The notes under the pieces: model-generated | Told to the model about the DNA's origin: nothing | Database searches by the model: none | What the model saw: the letters and a program-made list of their open reading frames with translations, nothing else | Assembly (NCBI RefSeq): GCF_003287875.1 | Contig: NZ_QMKK01000049.1 | Location: 1 to 50,019, forward strand | DNA from: Martinezella tropici | Lineage (GTDB): Bacteria; Pseudomonadota; Alphaproteobacteria; Rhizobiales; Rhizobiaceae | Direction of reading: 5' to 3' | Length of the DNA stretch: 50,019 nucleotides | In this document: positions 10,959 to 19,154 of the stretch, piece after piece | Position numbering within the stretch: position 1 is the stretch's first letter | How the letters are laid out: each line of letters begins with the position of its first letter | Position numbers and translations under genes: made by a program

Positions 10959-11192
10959 ATGCGCATTCTGATCGTACCCTTGGCAGCCGCAGCCGTCTTC
11001 GCCACAGCGACCTATAGCTCGGCCACGATGACCGGCGGCGCTCACGACAAGAATGTGCTCTACGCAGGCGCAGGATATCAGTTGCCGGCAGATATGAAAG
11101 TTCCTGCTCTCACGGCAGGCGTAAAGATTCAAATGTCCGGACTACCATCGCAGGCATTAGCCTTGCCCCAGGAAGTCAGGATCCTCAGATAA
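10959..11192 (+). CDS. Small secreted/periplasmic protein, unknown function
   Basis: A 77-residue protein with an N-terminal signal peptide (MRILIVPLAAAAVFATATYS followed by a small-residue stretch). The mature part is about 55 residues, without cysteines or recognisable domain. The start has a strong AGGAGAGG 4 nt upstream, which is the main support for it being real. A 13-bp hairpin follows 11 nt after the stop. I recognise no family. Confidence 0.65.
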   Translation: MRILIVPLAAAAVFATATYSSATMTGGAHDKNVLYAGAGYQLPADMKVPALTAGVKIQMSGLPSQALALPQEVRILR

Positions 11193-11203
11193 GTTCACCA
11201 GAT

Positions 11204-11250
11204 ACTCAGGTGGGGCACCATCCCTACCCCCGGCGCCGCCCCACCTGAGT
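11204..11250 (+). terminator. Hairpin behind the small secreted protein gene
   Basis: Perfect 13-bp stem ACTCAGGTGGGGC (11204-11216) / GCCCCACCTGAGT (11238-11250) with a 21-nt loop. Only weak T-richness follows (GCCTTTGC), so it is a terminator or a stable 3' end. Confidence 0.5.
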
Positions 11251-11314
11251 GCCTTTGCAAAAGACGTTTGATTTTTGGGCCCCACCCTGCGTCATCAAAC
11301 GCCTGCAAAGCGCA

Positions 11315-11347
11315 AGAAGGCAGGAGCTCCCCCAGCTCCTGCCTTCT
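11315..11347. terminator. Second long hairpin, probable bidirectional terminator
   Basis: Perfect 14-bp stem AGAAGGCAGGAGCT / AGCTCCTGCCTTCT with a CCCCC loop, followed by CTAATTTCC. It lies 65 bp beyond the first hairpin and isolates the small gene from the one at 11542. Confidence 0.5.
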
Positions 11348-11433
11348 CTAATTTCCGGCCTTCTCCAATTTCACGAAACAAGAGCAACGAACATGCGTTG
11401 CGGAAACATTCTGGTTCCGCATGCGTGAGTATC

Positions 11434-11461
11434 TTGACGCGACAATCGCGATGAATATCTT
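11434..11461 (+). promoter_or_regulatory. Predicted sigma-70 promoter of the tandem-wHTH gene
   Basis: TTGACG (11434-11439), 16-nt spacer, TATCTT (11456-11461). It would start transcription about 70 nt upstream of the preferred start codon at 11542. Confidence 0.5.
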
Positions 11462-11541
11462 TTATTGTCCGCGCATATGCGATCTTAATGATTATCTACT
11501 CAGACATTTTGGAATTTGCTCAGTTCAACGGAGACGGATAC

Positions 11542-12450
11542 ATGTCTTTATCCGCAAAGGAACTTGCCAAAGACCCTGATTTTTTCGCGGAAATCCTCAG
11601 TTATACTAGAGAAATTATATCCACTTATGATGAAAATCAGCGTGTATGCTCTGTTTTTGCTTCGCAGCAGCGCTGGCTGATGGCGCTCGCCGGGTTTGGC
11701 CTCTATTGCGGCGGCATCGACGGCGGGCCGCCCGGCATACATGCCAGCCGTTTTGCCCACTATATCGTCGAGCATGAGATCGCCAGCCACAATACGGCGC
11801 TCAGCTTCATTCAGGAGATGCTGGCACTCGGCTTCCTACGCTATCTGCCGCATGCTGCCGATCGGCGGGCGCGGCCGATGCAGCCGACGGAAGCCGCAGC
11901 GAATCAGCTTGCGAAATGGGTCAGCATTCATCTTTCCGTGCTGGATCGATTGGATGACGGCAAACGCAACGCCCTGTTTGTCAAACAACCGGAACTCATC
12001 GGCCTGCTGCAGCCCCAAATCTCCGTCAGCATCATCGAAAGTGACGACCTGCGCCGTCCCGGAGAAACCTTTGATCTGTTCACCTGGGCAAATTCGGGCG
12101 GTATCATCATGGACTATCTGATCTCCCGCGTCGGGATGATCAACCCGACGACGCAGAAAGCGATCATCGGGCGGGTTGCCTTTACCGACCTCTGCAGCCG
12201 CTTCCTCATCTCCCGAACCAATGCAAAACGGCTCATGAACAAGGCCATAAAGATGCAAAGCGTCGGATGGATGGGACCTTCGGGACGGAGCCAGCTCTGG
12301 CTGTCCAACTGCTTCATCCAGGAATATTGCGATTATCAGGCGGGAAAATTCGCCATCATAGACGCCGCATGGCAAAACACCCTCGGCCTGCGGCGGGCCG
12401 GCATGCCGAGGGTGAAGCAGAATTTTACTTCAGCAGTTCCTTCAAGATAG
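11542..12450 (+). CDS. Predicted tandem winged-helix (MarR-like) protein
   Basis: 302 residues, no family recognised with certainty. Two segments look like winged helix-turn-helix units. The first is about residues 40-125, with a MarR-like wing DRRARPMQPTEAAANQLAKW. The second is about 190-275, with a recognition-like helix FLISRTNAKRLMNKAIKM and a wing GPSGRSQLWLS. No ligand or catalytic domain is visible, so a DNA-binding regulator is the likeliest role (inference). The ATG at 11542 is preferred to that at 11488 because GGAG lies 8 nt upstream of it and nothing suitable precedes the other. Its last 26 bp overlap the end of the convergent yqeY gene. Confidence 0.75.
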   Translation: MSLSAKELAKDPDFFAEILSYTREIISTYDENQRVCSVFASQQRWLMALAGFGLYCGGIDGGPPGIHASRFAHYIVEHEIASHNTALSFIQEMLALGFLRYLPHAADRRARPMQPTEAAANQLAKWVSIHLSVLDRLDDGKRNALFVKQPELIGLLQPQISVSIIESDDLRRPGETFDLFTWANSGGIIMDYLISRVGMINPTTQKAIIGRVAFTDLCSRFLISRTNAKRLMNKAIKMQSVGWMGPSGRSQLWLSNCFIQEYCDYQAGKFAIIDAAWQNTLGLRRAGMPRVKQNFTSAVPSR

Positions 12451-12877
12451 CCGAAGCCTTCGCGAAATCCATTTGACCGGCGTAGCGCTCGCGCAGGGCG
12501 GCCACGCACTTGCCCATGTCCTTGAGACCGTGCGCGCCGAGTTCCGCAACGATCGCGACGCAAATCTCGCGCACCTTCTCTTCGGAAAGCTGCTCCGGCA
12601 TGAAACCCTGAATGACGGCGATTTCCTCGCGCTCCTTGTCGGCCAGCTCGGGGCGCCCGCCATCGATATAGATCTTCACCGATTCCTCGCGCTGCTTGAT
12701 CATCTTGGCAAGCAGCTGCAGAATCTCGTCTTCGCTCGCCTGTTCCTTGCCGAGACCGCGATTGGCGATATCCTTGTCCTTGATGGCTGCAAGGATGAGA
12801 CGGACGGTCGAAAGCCTCGCCGTGTCCTTGGCCTTCATGGCGTCCTTCTGGGCGTTGGAAAGGGTTTCGCGGATCAT
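12425..12877 (-). CDS. yqeY: GatB/YqeY domain protein
   Basis: Protein of 150 residues with the YqeY fold shared with the C-terminal tail of the GatB amidotransferase subunit and thought to contact tRNA. It shows the family start MIRETLSNAQKDAMKAKD and the conserved core LSTVRLILAAIKDKDI and AVIQGFMPEQLSEEKV. The ATG at 12877 is chosen because AAGGAG lies 9 nt upstream; an upstream in-frame ATG gives a non-conserved lead. It is divergent from carA, an arrangement common in alphaproteobacteria. In some relatives it is annotated as aspartyl-tRNA amidotransferase subunit B-related, but it lacks any catalytic domain. Confidence 0.93.
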   Translation of the reverse strand: MIRETLSNAQKDAMKAKDTARLSTVRLILAAIKDKDIANRGLGKEQASEDEILQLLAKMIKQREESVKIYIDGGRPELADKEREEIAVIQGFMPEQLSEEKVREICVAIVAELGAHGLKDMGKCVAALRERYAGQMDFAKASAILKELLK

Positions 12878-13016
12878 GTCTTTAACTCCTTGAAGCAGGC
12901 CGGCGACGATCGTCCCGGCCACTCATGTCATGTTGTTGTCTCTTAGACCAACAGTGTCGATCAATGCAATTGCGCCCGAGAGCCCGAATTCCCTATCAGG
13001 AAAGCAAAAGCGCGCA

Positions 13017-13045
13017 TTGACCGGCTCGCCTTGTTTAGCTATGTC
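13017..13045 (+). promoter_or_regulatory. Predicted sigma-70 promoter of carA
   Basis: TTGACC (13017-13022), 17-nt spacer, TATGTC (13040-13045). This would give a leader of about 118 nt before carA. Confidence 0.55.
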
Positions 13046-13169
13046 CATCACCTGCACATAAGATCGATAGGAAGATCTCAAGCCGCGACCTCGGTCGACG
13101 GCTGCACCTTGCTACAAACATGGCGGAACCGCCGGTCTCTTCAAGGCCGCGCTCGACGCCGGAAACGGG

Positions 13170-14384
13170 ATGACTATGACCGCCACAGCCCCATGGACCA
13201 CTGAAAAGCCGACCGCCCTCCTCGTTCTTGCCGATGGCACCGTGATCGAAGGCAAGGGTATCGGCGCGACCGGCAAGGTCCAGGCCGAAGTCTGCTTCAA
13301 CACGGCGCTGACGGGTTATGAGGAGATCCTGACCGACCCCTCCTATCTCGGCCAGATCGTCACCTTCACCTTCCCGCATATCGGCAATGTAGGCACCAAC
13401 GATGAAGATATCGAAGATCTGACACCCGCTGCGCGCCACGGTGCCGTCGGCGTCATCTTCAAGGCCGATATCACCGACCCCTCAAACTATCGCGCCGCCA
13501 AGCACCTCGATCAGTGGCTGAAGGCGCGCGGCATCATCGGTCTCTGCGGTATCGACACGCGCGCGCTGACCGCCTGGATCCGCGAGAACGGCATGCCGAA
13601 TGGCGTGATTGCTCATGATCCGAACGGCGTCTTCGATATCGAGCAGCTGAAGGCGGACGCCAAGGCCTGGAGCGGCCTTGAAGGTCTCGACCTCGCCAAG
13701 GTCGCCTCCTCCGGTCAGTCCTCGCAATGGTCGCAGACTCCTTGGGTCTGGAACGAAGGCTATGGCGAACTCGGCGCCGACGACGCCAAATATCACGTCG
13801 TCTGCCTCGATTACGGCGTCAAGCGCAACATTCTGCGCCTGTTTGCCGGCCTCGATTGCAAGGTTACCGTTCTGCCGGCGACAGCTTCGACAGATGAAGT
13901 CCTCGGCCTCAAGCCCGACGGCGTCTTCCTCTCCAACGGCCCCGGCGATCCGGCCGCGACCGGCGAATATGCCGTTCCGGTCATCCAGGATCTGCTGAAG
14001 ACCGAAATCCCGCTCTTCGGCATCTGCCTCGGCCATCAGATGCTCGGTTTGGCGCTTGGTGCCAAGACCGCGAAGATGCATCAGGGCCACCACGGCGCCA
14101 ATCATCCGGTCAAGGACCATACCACAGGCAAGGTCGAGATCGTCTCGATGAACCACGGCTTCGCGGTCGACTCCAACTCGCTCCCGGAAGGCGTTGAGGA
14201 GACTCACGTTTCACTCTTCGATGGCAGCAATTGCGGCCTGCGCGTATCAGGCAAACCGGTCTTCTCCGTGCAGCATCATCCGGAAGCCTCTCCCGGTCCG
14301 CAGGACAGCCACTACCTCTTCCGCCGCTTCATCAATCTGGTGCGCGAAAAGAAGGGCGAAGCGGCCCTGGCTGAGCGCGCCTGA
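13170..14384 (+). CDS. carA: Carbamoyl-phosphate synthase small (glutaminase) subunit
   Basis: 404-residue subunit that hydrolyses glutamine and passes ammonia to CarB for carbamoyl phosphate, feeding arginine and pyrimidine synthesis. The N-terminal CarA domain is followed by a class I glutamine amidotransferase domain with nucleophile Cys286 (FGICLGHQ) and His370/Glu372 (QHHPEAS). Two ATGs are present (13170 and 13176); the first has GGAAACGGG just before it. carA and carB are 10.5 kb apart here instead of in one operon. The gene ends in a strong bidirectional terminator. Confidence 0.97.
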   Translation: MTMTATAPWTTEKPTALLVLADGTVIEGKGIGATGKVQAEVCFNTALTGYEEILTDPSYLGQIVTFTFPHIGNVGTNDEDIEDLTPAARHGAVGVIFKADITDPSNYRAAKHLDQWLKARGIIGLCGIDTRALTAWIRENGMPNGVIAHDPNGVFDIEQLKADAKAWSGLEGLDLAKVASSGQSSQWSQTPWVWNEGYGELGADDAKYHVVCLDYGVKRNILRLFAGLDCKVTVLPATASTDEVLGLKPDGVFLSNGPGDPAATGEYAVPVIQDLLKTEIPLFGICLGHQMLGLALGAKTAKMHQGHHGANHPVKDHTTGKVEIVSMNHGFAVDSNSLPEGVEETHVSLFDGSNCGLRVSGKPVFSVQHHPEASPGPQDSHYLFRRFINLVREKKGEAALAERA

Positions 14385-14410
14385 TAGCGCCGACCACCTC
14401 ATCACATGCG

Positions 14411-14445
14411 AAAAGCCCCGGATTGATAATCAATCCGGGGCTTTT
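14411..14445. terminator. Bidirectional terminator between carA and the EVE gene
   Basis: Perfect 16-bp stem AAAAGCCCCGGATTGA / TCAATCCGGGGCTTTT with loop TAA. A-run and T-run flank the GC core on both strands, so it serves both convergent genes. Confidence 0.9.
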
Positions 14446-14497
14446 CTCTTCGTGCGTCAAATTGGGAGGTCTTTTCGTCACATCGGCTTCCTGAAAC

Positions 14498-15070
14498 TCA
14501 GGCCTGCAGACGGCGCTGCTTGACCACTTCAAGCTCGCTCATCAGGATTTCCTCGAGGAATTCGAAGTCGGATTGTCCGAACTCGACAAGGCCGAATCTC
14601 AGTTTATAGCCCCAATTCTTGTCCTGGGTAAAATCAAGCCAGCCCAAAAGCGGGCGAAGCGGCTGTTCGGGCGCATCCAGCCAGTCCACATCCTTGCGAT
14701 AGGCCTTTCCGCAGCCCATTTCGCCAAGATAAGGCTCACCCTCACGGACAAAGCCGATGGCGGTAAAGCTCTGAAAGCCGTCTTTCTCACCCATTTTCAC
14801 GGATGGCGAATAATAGACGATGCCGTCCCCTGGCTTGATGCGCATCAAGGGAGCGCGCTTGCCGTGGTTCACCTGCATGAAACCATGCTTGCGACCAATG
14901 CGTACGTGCTCAGCGCTGGCGACCGCCAGCCAATAGGATTTCCGCTCCGGCTCCGGTCGTTGGCGGGACTCGTTGGCAGATGGGAAAAGACGAACCATCT
15001 TGCCCTGATCAAAGGAATCTTCCCGCGGGAAAGAGGCGGCATCGATACGATCGCTTGCATTGAATGTCAT
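14498..15070 (-). CDS. EVE domain-containing protein (UPF0310-like)
   Basis: 190 residues. From about residue 45 it matches the EVE/PUA-like pattern: YWLAVASAEHVRIG, then FMQVNHGKRAPLMRIKPGDG and IVYYSP. EVE domains are related to YTH/PUA folds that read modified bases in RNA or DNA, and some bacterial ones sit with restriction or defence genes; nothing of that kind is nearby. There is a 44-residue N-terminal extension rich in charged residues that family members often lack. The ATG at 15070 is preferred to 15076 because GGGAG is 6 nt from it and touches the other. Confidence 0.85.
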   Translation of the reverse strand: MTFNASDRIDAASFPREDSFDQGKMVRLFPSANESRQRPEPERKSYWLAVASAEHVRIGRKHGFMQVNHGKRAPLMRIKPGDGIVYYSPSVKMGEKDGFQSFTAIGFVREGEPYLGEMGCGKAYRKDVDWLDAPEQPLRPLLGWLDFTQDKNWGYKLRFGLVEFGQSDFEFLEEILMSELEVVKQRRLQA

Positions 15071-15157
15071 GATCATCTCCCGTCATTGGTATGAGACGAC
15101 TATAGACGATCATGCTGTCAATTTTTGTCAGCAGTCTCTCGATTCAAGATTCCGTTA

Positions 15158-16555
15158 TCAGTTGGCAGTCTTCTCGGAGCGCACGAGCACGTAGAAACGC
15201 GCGCACAGCATCGTCGCCGCCGAGGCAAGGCCAAGCAGGAAACCGAACCATATGCCGATACCGCCGAAACCGAGCGGAAAAGCCAATAGCCAGGCGAGGA
15301 AGAAGCCGATCGGCCAATAGGCGATCAGTGCCAGAATCATCGGCACGCGCGCGTCCTTCAGCCCGCGCAACAGACCGCTGGCAATTGCCTGCAGCCCGTC
15401 GACAAGCTGGAACAGGCCCGCCACGACGATCAGCGGTGCCGCATAGGCAAGGACCTTCGGCGCGTCGGCCGACGTGACGTCAAGAAACCAGCTTCCCAGC
15501 CAGGATGGCACGGTCGCAAACAGGATGCTGCCGCAGAGCGCAATGCAGCTCGAAACGATAAGCACCACGATTGCCGCGCGCTTCAGGCCGAGATGATCGC
15601 CCTGACCGTGCGCAACACCGACGCGCACGGTCGCCGCCTGGCTGAGTCCGAGCGGGATCATGAAGGCGATCGAGGCCCACTGCAAAGCGATACCGTGGGC
15701 GGCGAGCTCGATCGTGCCGATCTGGCCCATCAGCAGCGATGCAACGGTGAACAGGCTGACTTCAGCCAGAACCGTGACGCTGATCGGAAAGCCGAGCCGG
15801 ATGACATCCCACAAAGCGTGCCAGTCAGGCCGCCAGAACCGGACGAAAATCCCGTAACGTCTCGTTTCCTCGTGGCTCTGAACGTAACCGACGATGAAAA
15901 GGAAACCAGCCGTCTGTACGACAACGGAAACGATAGCCGCACCATGCAGCCCCATGGCCGGCAAGCCGAAATGGCCGAGCACCAGAATATAAGCAAGCAC
16001 GGCGTTCATCACCAACATGGCGATGGTAACCTTGAGGATGATGCCGGCACGCCCGATGGCGCTCACCAGCGCCCGGATGACATTGTAGAGCAGCCCCGGC
16101 AAAACGGCGAAGTGGCCGATGTCGATATAGCCGCTGGCCAGTTTCGCGACATCGGGCTTCTGTCCCGCCGCCAGAAGGATTTGCTCGGAATAGAAAAAGG
16201 CGGGTTGCGCCACTATCCAGTAAGCCGTAACGACCCAAAGCCCCATGCGCAAAGCCCGGCGCACGGAAGCAACATCGCCCTTGCCATAGGCCTGCGCCAC
16301 CAGCGGCACGACGGCGATGGAAAAGCCCGAACCGAAAATCAGAATCGTGAAGAGAAACTGCGCGGAGAGCACCATTGCCGCCAGTTGCTCGGCGCCGAGC
16401 CGGCCGACAATCATGACGTCCGTGGTGTTGATGCCGAGCTGCGCCAACTGCGCGCCGATCAAAGGGATGCCCAGCGCAAGCGTAGCGCGAACATGTGCAG
16501 ACCACGAATTATCATTGTCATGCGCGGACGGGCGCGCAGTTACCGGCATATCCAT
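15158..16555 (-). CDS. MATE family efflux transporter (NorM-like)
   Basis: About 465 residues, a polytopic inner-membrane protein with roughly 12 hydrophobic segments. MATE hallmarks are the segment GIPLIGAQLAQLGINTTDVM near the N-terminus, the GAEQLAAMVLSAQF helix, and the second-half repeat LGFPISVTVLAEVSLFTVAS. Such exporters expel cationic drugs and dyes using a Na+ or H+ gradient. The start is uncertain: ATGs at 16555 and 16549 both lack a strong ribosome-binding site, while an in-frame upstream ATG at 16654 adds a poorly conserved 33-residue lead. It lies next to an MFS exporter on the same strand but with its own upstream region. Confidence 0.92.
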   Translation of the reverse strand: MDMPVTARPSAHDNDNSWSAHVRATLALGIPLIGAQLAQLGINTTDVMIVGRLGAEQLAAMVLSAQFLFTILIFGSGFSIAVVPLVAQAYGKGDVASVRRALRMGLWVVTAYWIVAQPAFFYSEQILLAAGQKPDVAKLASGYIDIGHFAVLPGLLYNVIRALVSAIGRAGIILKVTIAMLVMNAVLAYILVLGHFGLPAMGLHGAAIVSVVVQTAGFLFIVGYVQSHEETRRYGIFVRFWRPDWHALWDVIRLGFPISVTVLAEVSLFTVASLLMGQIGTIELAAHGIALQWASIAFMIPLGLSQAATVRVGVAHGQGDHLGLKRAAIVVLIVSSCIALCGSILFATVPSWLGSWFLDVTSADAPKVLAYAAPLIVVAGLFQLVDGLQAIASGLLRGLKDARVPMILALIAYWPIGFFLAWLLAFPLGFGGIGIWFGFLLGLASAATMLCARFYVLVRSEKTAN

Positions 16556-16704
16556 CACGAAAACTCGATTGCTAGGGTTCGCGCAAACCGCCCTACCCAA
16601 GGGTGCGCAAGCTCGTCGGTTTATCGCGTGTGGCGCTAAAAAGCCAGCCGACAAATCTACAATGCTAAAGAATTCATCGTAGCATCAAAATATCTGATGA
16701 ATTT

Positions 16705-17961
16705 TTAGGCCGCCTCGCCCGCCTGCGACTGGGTAACCACTTTCGGCTCAGTCTTGCGCACCTTGGTCAAAAGCACGATCAGACCCGTCGCGACGAGAAT
16801 TGCACCCATGATGAAGGGCGCCCCTGCAAAGACCACCGGCGCTGTCGGCGCGGTATAGTATTGGAACAGATAGGGGAACAGCACGGGTCCGACGATGGCG
16901 GTAATGCTTGTCAGGCTGCCGAGTGCGCCTTGCAATTCGCCTTGTGCGGAAGGCGGAACCTTGCTGGCTGCGATGGAGCGAAGCGGCGCATCCGCGACGT
17001 TTTCAATGACAGTCAGGACGATAACTGCGTACACCATCCAGCCTTGCCATGAAACGGCGTAGCCGATCAGGCCGAGACAGGAAAACACCATTCCGAGCAC
17101 TGCGGTCTTCCACTCGCCGAGCACAGGCACCAGCCGTGGCAGTACCAGACCCATGGCAATGGCGGCACCGATCCCGTAGACAGCGAGTGAGAAGCCGATC
17201 TGGCCCTCGCTCCAATCATAGCGATAGGACGTCACGAAGGACCAGACGGCCGGATAGACGCCATGCGCCAGCCAATTCAGGAACATGACGACACAGACCC
17301 AGCCGATGCCGTGATAGCGCCGCATCTGCCTGAGCGCCCCGAACGGATTGGCGCGCGCGATCTCGAAGGGCCGGCGGTGCTTCGCATCCAGCGTTTCCGG
17401 CAGCAGAAAATAGGCACCGACGAAATTCAGGAACGCCAGCGCCGCTGCCCCATAGAAGGGTACACGCGGCCCGAACTCGCCAAGGAAGCCGCCGATGACC
17501 GGGCCTAGAACAAAGCCGACACCGAAAGCCATACCGATCAGGCCGAAATTCTTCGCGCGGTTCTCGTCATTGCTGATGTCAGCAATATAGGCCGAACAGG
17601 TGGAGAAGCTCGCGCCGCTGATGCCGGCGAGGATGCGGCCGACGAACAGCATCCAGTAGGAACCAGCAATCGCACAGATGAAATTATCGATCGCGAATGT
17701 CAGCACGGAGGCCAGCAGCAGTGGCCGACGGCCGAAACGATCGCTCAGATTGCCGATCAAGGGCGAAAACAGGAACTGCATGGCGGCATAGGCGAGCAGC
17801 AGCCAGCCGCCTTCCGTCGCCGCCGCACTGACCGACGCACCCGTCAACTCTTCCAGATATTTCGGCATGACCGGCATGATGATCGCAATGCCGATCACGT
17901 CGAGGAAGAGGATAAGGAAGACGAGGAACAGACCTCGACGAGCGAATTTTTGATCGATCAT
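16705..17961 (-). CDS. MFS transporter, TetA/tetracycline-type drug:H+ antiporter family
   Basis: 418 residues with 12 predicted membrane segments. The MFS motif A between TM2 and TM3 is seen as GNLSDRFGRRPLLLAS, and the DHA1/TetA-type start FLILFLDVIGIAIIMPVMP and the antiporter motif C region GVGFVLGPVIGGFLG are clear. It resembles tetracycline-efflux homologues carried chromosomally in rhizobia; resistance cannot be assumed from sequence. ATG at 17961 is chosen because AGAAGG precedes it and upstream ATGs add non-family sequence. Confidence 0.92.
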   Translation of the reverse strand: MIDQKFARRGLFLVFLILFLDVIGIAIIMPVMPKYLEELTGASVSAAATEGGWLLLAYAAMQFLFSPLIGNLSDRFGRRPLLLASVLTFAIDNFICAIAGSYWMLFVGRILAGISGASFSTCSAYIADISNDENRAKNFGLIGMAFGVGFVLGPVIGGFLGEFGPRVPFYGAAALAFLNFVGAYFLLPETLDAKHRRPFEIARANPFGALRQMRRYHGIGWVCVVMFLNWLAHGVYPAVWSFVTSYRYDWSEGQIGFSLAVYGIGAAIAMGLVLPRLVPVLGEWKTAVLGMVFSCLGLIGYAVSWQGWMVYAVIVLTVIENVADAPLRSIAASKVPPSAQGELQGALGSLTSITAIVGPVLFPYLFQYYTAPTAPVVFAGAPFIMGAILVATGLIVLLTKVRKTEPKVVTQSQAGEAA

Positions 17962-18121
17962 GGAGATGCCTTCTGGCGGCCCCGCCTCCATGAAAGAGAC
18001 AGAACGTGAACGAAAAACTGGAGCGTCCCCAATACATAAAGATTTTGGCAGAAACAATCCGTGAACGCTTCAATCTTATTGATTTATCGACCGCTTTTTT
18101 TGATCCTGAGAGCAAAAGCGA

Positions 18122-19033
18122 CTAACTGCCGCGACTGCGACGCTGCTCGTGATTCAGAAAGTCGACGAAGGCCCGCAGTGGTGCAGGCATGTGCCGGCGG
18201 CTCGCATAATAAAGAAACGGACCGGAAAAGACCGTATCCCATTCCTCCAGGATAGCCACGAGGTCTCCGCTGGTAATCTGTGGCGCAACAAACTCCCGAA
18301 AGGTTCTGATGATGCCGAGCCCGGCCGCAGCCGCGCGGCACTCGATGTCGATCGAATTCGTCGCGATGACCATCGGCGGCGCGATGATGATCGTCTCCCC
18401 GCTCCTTTCGAACTCCCAGGGCGCGACCGAGCCACTCTGGAAGCGATGACGGATACAGCGATGTTCGAGTATATCGCGCGGATGTTGCGGCGTGCCGTTT
18501 GCGGCCAGGTAGGCGGGTGCCGCCGCAGTCACGTAACGTTGCTGTCGCGGGCCGATCGGTACGGCGATCATGTCTTTTTCCAGCCTTTCGTCGTAACGGA
18601 TGCCGGCGTCGTAACCGGCCGCGACTACATCGATGAAATTGTCTTCCGCGACGATTTCGACTGATATTGCCGGATACTCCTTCAGGAAACGGCTGATGAT
18701 GTCGGGCATGACGACCATGGCGGCGACGATCGGCACATTCAGTCGCAGGGTCCCGCCTATGCTGTCGCGAAAGCTGTTGATATCATCGAGCGCGACGGCG
18801 ATCTCGCTCATGGCGGGCGTCAGGCGCTCCATCAATCGCTCCCCGGCTTCCGTCGGCGTCACGCTTCGAGTGGTACGGTTGAGCAGGCGCACCGCCAGCT
18901 TCTCCTCCAGCCGTCGCACCGCTTCGCTCAGCGACGATGCGGAGACGCTGCGTTTGCGCGCTGCTTCGCGAAAGCTGCGCTCGCGGGCAACGGCGGTGAA
19001 GGCAACCAGATCGGCCAGCGGCAAGTCATCCAT
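18122..19033 (-). CDS. LysR family transcriptional regulator
   Basis: 303 residues. The N-terminal winged helix has the pattern FTAVARERSFREAARKRSVS then LSEAVRRLEEKLAVRLLNRT, and the C-terminal periplasmic-binding-like effector domain begins near residue 90 (IGGTLRLNVPIVAAM). Start at 19033; an in-frame TTG lies 15 nt upstream. It is divergent from the aldo/keto reductase gene at 19155 with 121 bp between, the usual layout for a LysR protein controlling its neighbour (inference). A 7-bp inverted repeat TTTACTC...GAGTAAA (19063-19069, 19093-19099) lies in that gap. Confidence 0.93.
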   Translation of the reverse strand: MDDLPLADLVAFTAVARERSFREAARKRSVSASSLSEAVRRLEEKLAVRLLNRTTRSVTPTEAGERLMERLTPAMSEIAVALDDINSFRDSIGGTLRLNVPIVAAMVVMPDIISRFLKEYPAISVEIVAEDNFIDVVAAGYDAGIRYDERLEKDMIAVPIGPRQQRYVTAAAPAYLAANGTPQHPRDILEHRCIRHRFQSGSVAPWEFERSGETIIIAPPMVIATNSIDIECRAAAAGLGIIRTFREFVAPQITSGDLVAILEEWDTVFSGPFLYYASRRHMPAPLRAFVDFLNHEQRRSRGS

Positions 19034-19154
19034 TGTGCGAAATTCCAAACAGCCCGTTTCGATTTACTCGGATTATCGCACAGAACACAGCAGAGTAAAA
19101 CGCCATCACAGTGGCCTCCGGAAATGAGGCGCGCCTTCGACCAGGAGAACAACG

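Larger units (their letters stand above)
11193..11541. other. Hairpin-rich gap
   Basis: Holds the two long hairpins described separately and a promoter-like pair at 11434-11461. I see no gene. Confidence 0.6.

Noticed and set aside
14498..15070. Defence island around the EVE-domain gene
   Set aside because: Neighbours are carA and a MATE exporter; no nuclease, methylase or other defence gene is present.
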